The notes under the pieces: generated by a model
Told to the model about the DNA's origin: nothing
The model's input: the letters and a program-made list of their open reading frames with translations, nothing else
Database searches by the model: none
Part shown: one piece after another, positions 1-11,904 of the stretch
Layout of the letters: every line of letters begins with the position of its first letter
Numbering within the stretch: the stretch's first letter is position 1
Assembly (NCBI GenBank): GCA_949358305.1
Contig: OX442324.1
Location: 3,292,001-3,356,000, forward strand
Length of the DNA stretch: 64,000 nt
Origin: Strigamia acuminata
Lineage: Eukaryota > Arthropoda > Chilopoda > Geophilomorpha > Linotaeniidae
Direction: 5' to 3'
Made by a program: the position numbers and the translations under genes

Positions 1-3000
1 TTGTTTTTTTTTTAAAAAGGGGCAACATTTTCTTTATTTTATCACCAGGATTATATGCAAGTTCTTCTTCCTTGTACATGCATTCTTGAAGCGATATGTT
101 GAAAACTCCTCCCTCATTGAAACTGTTTTTAATTCGCACAACTTTTAATTTCTGGTCGTAGCAGTTCGAGTCGATGTTTATTATTTCCTATACACATGAA
201 AAATCGAGAATTTAGAGAGACACACAAAATATTGCTTTTATCTTGTTTGCACTACAATATATTTAATTTTGGGCTCAATACCACCCTAGAACAGGTCATT
301 CTAAACTTTTTTAAAAAGAAAAAAAATCTAAAAAACCGATTTTTAGGCAAGATAACCGAGATATACGAAATAACATGCAAATGTATGGGAAAACAGTGAC
401 GCCATTAATCAGTTACAATACTCACCACAGGTTGCGCATATATGAGTTTCGCATCCAAATTGAACACCATGCTAACACCAGGGGTAGGACCGATCTTTTT
501 AGCTTGTAAATGAAGCACGGCCGGACCGGGATTAATCTGTTTGTTTTTACATTCGATGCTTATGCTAAATTTTCCATTAGGCGCAATAGTAAACTGCGAA
601 TGAGTGCACGTGTAGTTTCTCTTGCCCGGTCCAGCTATTAGAGTCTTGTAGCCAATCATTTTAGTACCGGGGTTGGTTAATATCATCTGAAATCGATTGA
701 ATTGTCATCATTAGTACAGTGAAATATATAGGAGCTAATTTTCTGTTATTTTCTTACCTGCTTGACCACAGGTACGTTCAAATGGCCTCGAAAAAGGATC
801 GATGCTTTTGCTAACAAATTCGGAATGCGTTCGAATAAATATACACAAAACATGAGCATGGCAACGGGGTGAGGGTTCATGATGTCTGTAGGCTGGAAGA
901 TAAAACTCGAGTATTAAAATGGAAATGAAAACAAACAATGGTTCACCTTAATGTCGTATTCTTTTCCTAAATCTTCAAGTATGCTAACTATTCTTGTCGC
1001 ATTGTGTCGGATTTGTTCTGGTGTTGTTGGCTTCCCATACATGTCCCTCAATCTATGCTCAACCTATCAAATAATTTTCAAAAATTTTCGGGAAATTTTC
1101 AAAAATTTTACGGAAATTTTAAAAAAATTTACGGAAATTTTAAAAAATTTTACGGAAATTTTCAAAAATTTTACGGAAATTTTAAAAAATTTTACGAAAT
1201 TTTCAAAAATTTTACGAAATTTTCAAAAATTTTACGAAATTTTAAAAAATTTTACGAATTTTTCAAAAATTTAACGGTAATTTTCAAAAATTTTACTAAA
1301 TTTTTAGAAGTTTTCGGAAATTTTCAGAAATTTTCGTAATTTTTTTAATTTTTCGATATTTTTCATCAATTCGAAAAACCAAACTCACAATAATGGATGC
1401 ATAAGCAGAAAAAACGGCCGCAAATGGAAGACTGTCCATTAAATTGGTGTCAAAATTGATTATCCACCTTTTTGTTGGTTTTTCACCAACGGTTAACGCG
1501 CATAAATTATCTAACTCCGATTCGTAGAGCTTATTGAGCCAGATGAGAATAATCCGTTCTGAACTACTGTACAGATTACTGGAAAATTGATTAATTCCAG
1601 CCAGAGAAATCGAAGTCATTGAACCATTAGCGCGGGGAATTTCAATCGTCGGGTAAGTTTGGCGACAAATCCGATACAGAACCAGCGTCTAAATCAAAAA
1701 GAAATAAATATCAACCATCAATGCATCAATCCCAATTAACGAACCTTGTAAATCTGAAGCAAATATTGTGTCCAACATTTGGTTGAGAGTTCCCGAAAAG
1801 CATCGCGATCCAATTCCGGAGATGGTGGATACACTTTAAGACTCTCGTTGCTGCTTCGAAACCGTAACCAAATTAAATAATTCGTATAACTTAACAGGTA
1901 TTCCGGTTTGATTCCCGACAAGCAGCCATTTTGTGATCTGTACAATTTATTTGTAATTTATTTACCAATTAAATTCCAATTAAATTTTCTTACTGAAGAA
2001 ATCGTATTAAGCAGTCGGTCTGACTATGTAATTGATTCGCTCTTTCCACTGGATCAACAGACAACGTTATTTTAACATTCGTCAAAACCATCCGACCAGT
2101 CAGCGTGTGTATACAATCGAAAATGGTCGAGTACAATTTGGAAAGAGGCGCTAGCTTGAGTGTGCGAGATTCTTGCATCTGTGTGTAAAATAACGCTCTG
2201 GTCATCGATTCTGGTAACTTAATCGGATACACTCCGGATGGAAAACCGTGCACTGAAAACCAGCGTTCAACGATAACTGTTAAAGGATCTTCGGTCGTCA
2301 CACGACACAAACTTCCGGACGAGCCAGTGACTTCGGAACAATTTTCTTCCAACACTGAATGTTGTTCGATAGAAGTGGGAATTGTTACCATTGAATAACT
2401 GTCGACGGATTCAGAGCTTCCCACCGTCACTGAATCTAAATAGAATTATTAAATTTTCTTCACATTTTGTCAATTTTGTCAATTTTAACCTGAGGAATGA
2501 TAGTCGCTTTTGGCGAGATCAAAAGACGATTCGCTGCTAATACTTTTGCTCACCGTCGTATTCGTAATGCTGCACACTAATGCCATTAATTCGGGGTGGA
2601 TATCCGTTTCCTGCAAAGATTTAATCTATTTTTATTTATTTATTCATCAATTTGTGTGTGAAATTTAAGAAATTAAAACAAACCGAAGGTAACGATATGT
2701 GAATGGATGGCCGCCATTGTTGCAGGAGGAAAATGGTAGACAGCGTGCAATTCTCACTTCCACCACTAATAGGAACGGGAAACCTAAATAAACAAGAAAT
2801 ATATTAAATAATTCAATTTTTTTTTTATGTATTATACTTACTGATTTCCATCACTCGCTTTTAAAATCAAAACTGTGGAGAAGAAGATTGGTCTCAACGA
2901 ACGGAAGCTCAACAACATCGCCAGCGTGCTTCTTTGATCGGTTGATGACGGATTTTGTCTGACAACTACAAATTAAAACTAAAATAATTTTCGATCGCGA

Positions 3001-6000
3001 ATGTTCAACAATTACTTAACCGTTTCCGCATGGAAATGAAACTTCTAAATGAGGCGGCGGCCAATTATCATCGGTCTTCCCAAAGTACGATAATCGTGGA
3101 TAATCGACCGAATTAATTGAAATTCTAAAAAATTATTATTTAATTTGAAACGAATTTTTCTTTCTCTAGTTAAACCGAATAGAAATCTTTACTGCTCATG
3201 ATCGTATAAATTTAAATAAAACTGCGCGTGCACCGTGATATTGAGAGGAACAATGGGTAGATTAATTTCGGGAGGATTAATGATGAGTTTAGGAACTTGT
3301 AAAATGCCTTCGACCGAGAGAAATCCAACCGGATGTGGTAAGGTTCTGACTATAATTGGAATTTTACACCGGTATAACACTCCCGCTTCCACTAAAAACA
3401 GATAATTTCGTATTTATTGCGTCGAGTTTTTTTTTCAATTTATTCGATCGAAACCTGGATGAAATGAAATTCTCATGTTAATCGAAGTGCCTGGTGCCAA
3501 TTCGCATCCAATGTTAAATTTATCTGGAGTTTCTTGCTCGACGATGAACAGAAAAATTGGTTCATCCATAGGAGGAGTACATTGCGAAATGTTGAGAAAC
3601 CATGGCAACGTCTTGTCAGTTAAATTTGTTACTCTCACTATCTGTTTGGTATGATGTACAAAAAAATTGAATTTTTTCTGCAAAGAGAAACTTACAAACA
3701 ACTACTTACTGCCGATCCATATCCGATTTTTGTCCTTTTTTTCATTTCAATCCGAACTTTCGCCGGTTTGACTGAAATTATTTGCGGGGTAGCCACCGCG
3801 CTGATGTGATACAATGGTAAACTTATTTCGTAAGATGTCAATGTCTTTTTCATTGCGTAATGATCACCGGCGGGTTTTCCTCCACCGGCTAATTTTCCGG
3901 CATCGGTTTTCTTCGATTGGGACATTTTGACAATACTTACTTTTTTGTCGTAATTTAGGAAACTTGAAATCTTATTAATGTCCAACGTAAGCGTAAAATC
4001 ATACGCTGCCAACTGAAACAAAAGGAAGAAGGAATTTACCGGTAATAATTTAAATTAAAATATATAAATAAAAATAAAAAAAACACTTTGTATGCTTTAC
4101 TTCAACGGGATGAAAACAAAATTCAATATTTATTGCTTCGCCGCTCAAAATCTCCGACTTATAAACTTTCATCACCTCTTTGTTCTCTAATGGATTCGAG
4201 ACTGCAACACCCTTTTGTCGATGAAATACCACACTAAAGTCGACATAACCGCGAAAATCAAACTCCAATTCCGCTCTGGTTTTCCCCTAAAAATAAAATT
4301 TAAAACCAAATTTAAATCTGCTCGTGCGCAGATCGGATGAGCCACCATTTTGAGCATCAACGTTTGGGGGCACTGTGCTCATGTCTGGTTAATCCAGCAC
4401 TAAATAGGTGACCCCAAATGACCCAAACATAGGGTGACCAGATTTTTGAAATAATAAACCGGAACTATCCATTAGCGATACAAAAAATACAAAAAAGATT
4501 TTAAAAAATGGCCGAACCGGACATTTTAACTCCATCTTGTTCCATATTAATCATAAGTCGATCACTTTTCAGAGAAAGTTTGTGTATACGAGTATAATTT
4601 CGCCACAAATTAAACCAATGAAACTACTCTTATTACGAGCAATTGATCGATTTTTAAGAACCGGACATTTTTACGTCCCGACAAAGCATTTAAAACCGGG
4701 ACGTCTGGTCACCCTGCCTACAAAACAAAGCAAACAAAACAAAACAAATAAAAGGTTATATCCAGTCTGGTACTTTATTGGTAACGATACAGGGTAGGCT
4801 TTTCCATCCTCCACACGGCACAGTTCTGAAGTTGAACGTATTCTGATAATTAAAAAACATGTTAAGTAAAAACAAGGTCGCAGAAGAAAATATTTTAATG
4901 TGTTACCTGACTCATTTCGACTAATGGCGGTTCCACTTGACCAGTGATTTTAAATTCGACAGTTTTGCCATTTTTAATATTCAAATATAATCTTTGATCC
5001 ACTTTACCCATCACATCTGGACAAAGTCGAAGCTGTTGATTGTCAAATAAACAATTTTGTTTGTGAATTACTTGATTGTTTTATTTATTCGAATTACTTT
5101 TAATTCTTTTAAATCCATTGCTGAAAGAATTCCTTTAGCAGGCGTTAGGGTTGGACATGGGCTTTGTGCTGCATGAGAAACCTACATTCAATTAAAACCA
5201 ACAAATGTAAAACGATGTGAGTTTATAGTCATACCAGCTGCCGTCTTGGATCCCGATAAATAGGATAGCAATTATATGAAATTATATGAAATTATATGAA
5301 ATAGAACCCTTGAAATACGACCCTACCTGTACCTGATAAAACGCGTGGCACAAACCAGTGTTTTTGAGTATACACATCTTTTCAACTGGTAAATGAAACG
5401 CGAGTGGACCAAGAGCAATATTTTCATCAACAGCAATAACTTTTGCGGGATCGAGCTAAATTCATTTCACAAAATTAACTCAAACGTTATACAGTAATAA
5501 TATACCGCAAAGCTCCGAATTGTGGCCTGGTGGTCACCTGCGATTTATGCAATTAACGCCGGGGTTTCACATGACATCACAAACGTAACATACACGTCCG
5601 AAAACGTCAAATTTTGACTTCAAAAGTGCATAAAATTCCATCTTTGGGCCTAAAAAGTACAGTTTTGTGGATAAAATTCCATTTTTGAGCCTAAAAAGTA
5701 CAGTTTTGTGGATAAAATTCCATTTTTGTCTAAAAAGTAAAGTTTTTTGCATAAAATTCCATTTTTGGGCCTAAAAAGTAAATGTTTTTTGCATAAAATT
5801 CCAATTTTGGGTCTAAAATCTCATAAAAAATTGGTTTATTTCGAATTAATCTAATTAAACGCCTGGCTCATATAATTGCCTTGGTCTGAAGAAAGATTAA
5901 GCGCCTGGGCATTTCTTTAGAGCTTTACGGTATGTATGCAGTCTATATACGTATATATATATTTTTAAAACCTGAGCATGACATTCCAAAATACTCTCAT

Positions 6001-9000
6001 CGCCACCTTTAACATTAAGAATAAATTGTCCCTCAAAGCCATCTTTAGCCAGACTATACACAACTTCACAATCAATGGAGCAATATGCATCCACATAGCC
6101 TGTTTTAGGAAATATGGTGTACGCACTTTCTTCTTCTTCAAAAAAATTCCACTCAAACTTAGCTGGATGATTAAGTGGATTAGTCAGTGTGACAATCGCG
6201 TGATATCCTAAATAAGCTTAAATACAATTAAAATTTTAAAAATAGGCCTATTTTTCTCAGCGATTACCATCAAGTGCATTTCTCGTTACATTGGCCTCAA
6301 TCACTAAATGCTTAGGTCGAAATATTAACATTGGTTTGACAACTTTAGCGGCCACTACGATGTGTCCTTCATGGAAGGAATTGATGAAATATTTTATAGA
6401 CCTTTAATTACAACAATTTAAAAAAAAATTATATTTAAAAATATTCATTTATGTAACAAATACTTGTGAAAATTTTCTAGTTTTGTCGGCTCGAAATCGA
6501 TCGGAATTTCAGTGTGACTTTTTGGTGGCAACACCATGGTCAAAGGGCAACCAAATTTCACCTCGCAACATGGCAACTAAATTGAATTTAAAATGCTGTA
6601 CAAACCACAATAAATGATAAATGCAAACCACGTACGACAAAGGAAATTAAAACATGATTGCTGAGGCAGTTCATAGCTAATAATTTGCTGTTATTTGTAG
6701 AATTCTCACAAACATCGCCAAAGTTTAGATAAGCTGGTCCAACTATTACTAAGTAGATTTGACTCGGAGATAACTTCAATTTGCATTCCAATTTCTCTAG
6801 GCTTGTTTCGGGATATGCTTTAAGACCTCCTGACACCTAAAAAAATATTTATTACATACAGAGATTAATAAATTATGTTAATTATAAAAGGTTTTAAGCA
6901 TAAAAAAACGTTTTTAGGCTATTTTTGCATCTTAAGATGATTTTTCACACTTAAAACTTCATTTTATGCATCTTAAAATGATTTTTCACACTTAAAACTT
7001 CATTTTATGCATCTTAAAATGATTTTTCACACTTAAAACTTCATTTTATGCATCTTAAAATGATTTTTCACACTTAAAACTTCATTTTATGCATCTTAAA
7101 ATGATTTTTCACACTTAAAACTTCATTTTATGCATCTTAAAATGATTTTTCACACTTAAAACTTCATTTTATGCATCTTTAAATGATTTTTCACACTTAA
7201 AACTTCATTTTATGCATCTAAAAAGTGTAATTTTGTCTTGCCTCGTTCGTATATGTATACTTACAGGTTTTAAACCAATACTTTCTCTCTCTCTCCGAAT
7301 TTGTAATTTCGTCATATGCGTATGGTAATTATGCAGTTTGTATTCCCTCACTTCCAATTGACTCAAACAATGCTGATCTTCGTCGAAAAAAGCTTCCTTT
7401 TCCAAGCGAAGATCTGGAGATTTCAATCCAGCGTGCGGTACTATTCCCATGTCTTGTCTCGATAACATTTTTAACTCCCTGCGATATTTCAAGAAATTTA
7501 ATTTATTAAAATAAAAATTATTTATTCACGTACTCGGGTTTGATTTTCGATGCTGAATCGCCTTGTTTCGCTCCTCTGGGCGCCTTTTTCTCTATTTCAA
7601 AGACCTTATTTTTTTTTTTCGCCCGCGTATATACAGAACTAAAAGAAATTTAATTGCTCGTAGTTACAAAGACATTTTTTTTTTTTTTTTTTTTTTTTTC
7701 CCACCGAAAAATTCGTGATTTGTATAAAGATCTCACACTTTTCGTTCTTTCAATTGGTGTTTTAGCTCGAGGTAAATTTAAATTCGATTTTTGTTTCTTA
7801 GTGTCTGCTACAGTGGTCTCCTCTGTGATTTGAACTTCTAAAGGTAATAAACGTTGGTTAATGTCATTCGTAGGTAAATGTACGATTTCAAAATGTCTAT
7901 AACCTGGTTTCACTTTTTTTAGCGGTTCAATGGCGTGTACAAGGCCCACGCATTCTAAATGAAGCGTATTTATAGGGGTAAAAATAAGGTTATTTGGTGA
8001 TTGTTCAGTGCAGCTGTAACCATAAATGTCAAACGGAATATATGCTTTGAATTTTCCTGAGAGAATTTGAATTTTATATTAATAAAAAAAAATTATTTTT
8101 TTTAAAAATAAATTTAACTTAAAAGAATGAAATAAAATCCATTAACTTACCGTAGTGGTCCGGTTTAATCGTAACAAAAATCTCAACCATTTCGTGCGGT
8201 TTTAAAATTCCCTCTTTCGGTTTAGTTCGAATAAAACCCGCAGGTTTGATGGTGAAATGCAGAGGCAAGATGGCGGACATGTTGGTAAACTTGACTCTTT
8301 TTCCAACAATTTCGCCAGCAGTTTTAATTTCGAAATGAACACGATTTGGAGAAAAACAAACATCAATTGGCAACACGGTTGCTATACACCCGACTTCAAT
8401 TTCATTTTCTAACAAAAAAAAAATTTAAAAAAAAAAAAAAATTAAAACCATAAATACTAAATCATCGATCATCAATCACACTTCTATTATGTGCCAATAG
8501 AGTTCCACCAATGCCAACCGGTTGAATCGATACATAAACCGTGAAATCCTTCCTCGGCGGTTGATGAAATTTTTCCAAACACGTCCAAGCTCGTTTCGGC
8601 AGTAAAAAACTAAATAATAATAATAATAAATAAATAATAGTAACAATAATAGTAATAAAACAAAAAGCGAATAAATTCAATCAATTAAATAATAAAAATC
8701 TCGAAGAAAAAAAACCTTGGACAAAATTTGAAGTATAATTTCGTGCATTCATAAGGCTGCAAAGTTCCTTCGCATTTTGTAACCGAAAACATATTGGCAG
8801 GATCCAACAGTTTATCTTTCGACGAACTCGCATAATCCAACTCCCTCTGCTTTCGTTGAAATATTAATCAATGAATTTCAATGAGCTATTTTAAGTTTTA
8901 AATAAACTTACTGTCATTTTCTTCTCCACGTCCAACACCGTGATAAACGACATGGGTTCCGGGCTGTTGTTATACAGCAAAGCCGTCGCCAGCGCCATAG

Positions 9001-9881
9001 AGCCGTAATAAACCGAACCAAATTTGATGCATTTGATATTTTCTTTCGTTTTTTCGCTGAACAGCTGAAGAGCTGGTTCCACAGTCTCCGCCCACACTTG
9101 GACGTCAATAACGCACCTTCCTTCTAATTTTACTTTCAATACTTCTCTTAATTTGCAAGCTTTGAAAGCTCGCAATTCAATAGCGACTTCTTTAATCAGA
9201 TTAGGAGGAACCGATAAGGAAGTCTCATGAATGAAAATTAAAGATGAACCGTTGTAGTTTATGATGCAGTTGCCTGATCTTTCGCCCCAGTTAGAAACGT
9301 ACAACTTCGATAGAATAATTCGACCGTCTGCGATCACTTTTCCGAAATCGACAAACCGCGTTACGTCCATCGATGGTTTCGAATTTTGGCTGCAGAGGGC
9401 GAAATTGGAATTTTTTATTTAGATGTTTAATTAAAAAAGGTTATACGAATAAAACTCACACTAAAATTGGAATTGCCAACGGTTCGTCAGACACATAAAC
9501 TATGAGCGAACTTTTTATTTCGTCCAAACAGTTTTCGCATGTAAACTCGAGCATGACAGTCACCGTGAGTCCCGACGGAAGGATGAGCGGATCAGTCGGG
9601 GCGTGCAGTTGAAATGCCTGGAAAATTAATTTTTTTTTAAAAATAATAAAATTAAATATTATTCTGTTAAAAACATATAAAATATCACACACCGGGTTGT
9701 CTATGCGGTTTTTAAATAATAATTTGATTGGTTTTTTGGATAAATTTGTGAATTTCATATTTTTTTCATACGTTATGCCTTCTTGGGGATCGGAAAATTC
9801 AAAAACCGAAGGAACCAATTGAAGACCGGTGGAATGATAGTTGGCACAAGGTTTTCGAGGTATCACGGGTTTATTAGCCAT
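1..9881 (-). CDS. CFAP47: CFAP47, cilia- and flagella-associated protein 47 (3' part beyond window)
   Basis: Multi-exon axonemal protein gene; the C-terminal end lies off the left edge. The start is the ATG at 9881 (MANKPVIPRKP). The first exons read 9881-9693, 9617-9460 and 9389-8912, with consistent phase and GT-AG borders. Residues encoded at 8960-9060 (CIKFGSVYYGS, YNNSPEP) and 6690-6800 (VIVGPAYLNFGDV) match conserved CFAP47 stretches. Many exons encode ASH/PapD-like beta-sandwich segments, for example 8119-8415, 3435-3701 and 405-686. Exon 1384-1690 encodes the calponin-homology-like part (ERIILIWLNKLYE, RWIINFDTNLMDSLPFAAVF). An exon continues into the first 190 bases. In the family this is a large protein of the sperm flagellum and motile cilia, thought to act at the central apparatus. 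An X-box-like site lies about 80 bp upstream. Introns carry tandem repeats and two inverted-repeat elements. Identity is firm; the inner exon borders were not all resolved. Confidence 0.9.
1070..1365. repeat. 21-bp tandem repeat in a CFAP47 intron
   Basis: About 13 imperfect copies of AAATTTTCAAAAATTTTACGG. Confidence 0.9.
4431..4715. mobile_element. 285-bp inverted-repeat element in a CFAP47 intron
   Basis: The ends AGGGTGACCAGA and TCTGGTCACCCT are exact 12-bp inverted copies. The interior contains two direct copies of AACCGGACATTTT. No target duplication is clear and no transposase frame is present, so the superfamily is open. Confidence 0.65.
5505..5930. mobile_element. 426-bp TA-flanked element with internal tandem repeat, CFAP47 intron
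   Basis: Left end CCGCAAAGCTCC and right end (inverted) CCGTAAAGCTCT differ at two of 12 bases; TA borders both sides. The interior holds about four copies of a 42-45 bp unit (CATAAAATTCCATTTTTGGG core, 5630-5820) and several TTAA-CGCC-GG motifs. Confidence 0.7.
6930..7220. repeat. 41-bp tandem repeat in a CFAP47 intron
   Basis: Seven almost identical copies of a 41-bp unit containing CATCTTAAAATGATTTTTCA; the high identity indicates recent expansion. Confidence 0.95.
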
Positions 9882-10515
9882 TTCTTTTTTTAAATAAAAT
9901 ATTTAAAAAAAAAAAACAATATACAATAGAATCAAATTAATACCGAAAACTACTGCCGGTTGCCATGCCAACCACACGCTACGACCTCTGTTGGAAAAAC
10001 TTTACAATCCACATCGAGTGTGATGACAACCGTGAGGAAACACAAGCGTTATGTAAGAACAACAAACGAAATATTTCACATATTTTTTCTATTTTTGGTA
10101 TGTAAATAAACATTCTTTCCAAAAATCCGAATGACGCAATTCTTTAATTATTCGTGGGTGTTGTTGTTTTTTTTTTACCATAAATAAATGACTACCCGGT
10201 AATTATGAAAACAAAACCACCAAATGACTTATCAATTCCACATAACTTCGCACAAAGTCATGAATCATTCGTGAATTTCCCACAGAGAAGGTTGAGGACA
10301 AGAACTCCCACGTGAATTTACGTTTCCCGCCATCCGTGGCACATGCGCACTGCGCTCAAATGACGCCCTCAGCGCGTCATATTCCCGGAATACAATCGAG
10401 CGCAGGAAATGTATTAACACAGGTTTTTAAACGAGGCCCCGCAGCATGCTTTGACTCAACCTGTCACACCTGCTAAACATATCTATCAAGTCGGATTCTG
10501 TTTGCCATTCTCACG
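9882..10515. other. Divergent intergenic region between CFAP47 and the antistasin-like gene
   Basis: No coding exon is seen. The region holds the X-box-like site and, near 10360-10380, an inverted pair TGACGC...GCGTCA, resembling ATF/CRE-type half sites. It presumably contains both promoters. Confidence 0.5.
9959..9972. promoter_or_regulatory. X-box-like (RFX) site upstream of CFAP47
   Basis: GTTGCCATGCCAAC is a near-palindrome differing at one base from the X-box GTTGCCATGGCAAC bound by RFX factors, which drive ciliary genes. It sits 78 bp upstream of the CFAP47 ATG, where such sites are normally found. Function is inferred. Confidence 0.6.
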
Positions 10516-11624
10516 ATGATCGTTTACGGCCTCATCCTTGCTGTGTTTACTGTTATACAAGGTAAGAAATTGGTGGGAAAATAAAAAAAAAACATCAAAA
10601 ATCAATGAAAAATACAAAAAAAAATTGGATTTTAAATTTTTTTTAGTAGTTTTATTTTGATTTGTACTGATAAATGGATTGAAAATTAAATAATTTGAAA
10701 GAACAGCTGCTTTTGAGTGGTCAAATTTCATGGAAAACGCTGCACGACCTAGACCCACATCCTGGTGGAACCACGAACCAGTCTATCCACTCAACTGTGA
10801 TTTTTCAAATTGTTATTTTTTTAAATCTCCAACCATTCCTATTTGCTTAAAGGTCATTGATTCACTCACAAACCGGAAATAATTTTCGAATTTCTCAACA
10901 ATGTTAATTTCAGGCGTTAATCTCCACGCCCTTAATGCGCAAACTCCCCGAATTGTGTACCCGGATGGTGAGCACGACAACTGTAAGTATACCAAATTGA
11001 AATTATTTTTAAAAAATAAAATGTATCAATTTGTTAATTTTGTTTATTTTTCTAGTTGCCTTTCATTGCCCGCCCTTAAACTGTCCGCAGTGGTGCGCCC
11101 GGTTCAGGGGTCAAAACGGATGCCTTTATTGTGGAGCGTGCAATACGTATCAACGCATGTGTCCATTGGTCAAATGCCCAATTCGACCCGACGCCAAGTG
11201 CGGAATCGTAGTGGGCTTGGATGGATGCAAACATTGCGTCTGTCAAAATCGTCTAGAACAAGTGCACAGAGTTCAACAAGTTTATAATTCGGCACCGAAT
11301 AATCGCGAGAACTATCCAGAAGCGCCGAATTGTCCGACGCCGCAGTGCAGTGAGAATTGCCAAGTGGTTTCCGACGAGCGCGGTTGCGGCCATTGTAAAT
11401 GCTTTCCGCCCGTGTGTTCGCCGATTTCATGTCCACCAAATTGCAATAAATATCGGGGAGTTGACGGATGCATGCAGTGCGATTGCGGCGAAGTCGCGGC
11501 TTGTCCGCCGGTGCCGTGCGACCTGAATCGGTGTCGTCACGCGGTGGATGGCGTGAGTGGTTGTGCCGTTTCTTGTGAATGCAATAACATTCCTGCGATG
11601 TCACAACCTGGGTACGGCAAGTGA
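10516..11624 (+). CDS. Secreted cysteine-rich protein with five antistasin-like domains
   Basis: Three exons: 10516-10561, 10914-10982 and 11056-11624, all GT-AG and in phase, giving 227 residues. The start MIVYGLILAVFTVIQG is a signal peptide made by the short first exon. The mature part is a chain of five cysteine units, each roughly C-x(4)-C-x(3-7)-C-x(7-8)-GC-x(2,3)-C-x-C (e.g. CPTPQCSENC...GCGHCKC), which is the antistasin-domain spacing. Antistasin-domain proteins are extracellular and some inhibit serine proteases, but no reactive-site loop can be assigned here, so inhibitor activity is a guess. There is no transmembrane segment or anchor. It is transcribed divergently from CFAP47. An open frame on the opposite strand of exon 3 is a by-product of the cysteine-rich composition. 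Confidence 0.8.
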
Positions 11625-11904
11625 TGAGTAATGGTCGATTTGACATATTTTTTGGACCATTTGAATAAAGGCAGCGTAATAATGTAAATATTAAAGAATG
11701 AAATGCCATGTTTAATGGGAATGAATTTGGATTGTTGACTTGTAATTTTTTATTCTATTGTATGTTTAAAACTTTACAGACGAATACTCGTTTTTTTTTT
11801 ATCTTTTTTATATTTAAAAAGTAAAATTTTGTATTGTCAACATTTAAACACCGAGGAAAATAAAAATTATTACCTATTTTATTTTTTTTGTGGGAAATTT
11901 CAAA

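Noticed and set aside
1004-1339. Plus-strand frames rich in F, K and N
   Set aside because: They are produced by the 21-bp AAATTTTCAAAAATTTTACGG array in a CFAP47 intron.
11170-11709. 179-codon minus-strand frame
   Set aside because: Antisense to the antistasin-like exon; no family similarity and no splice or start support.
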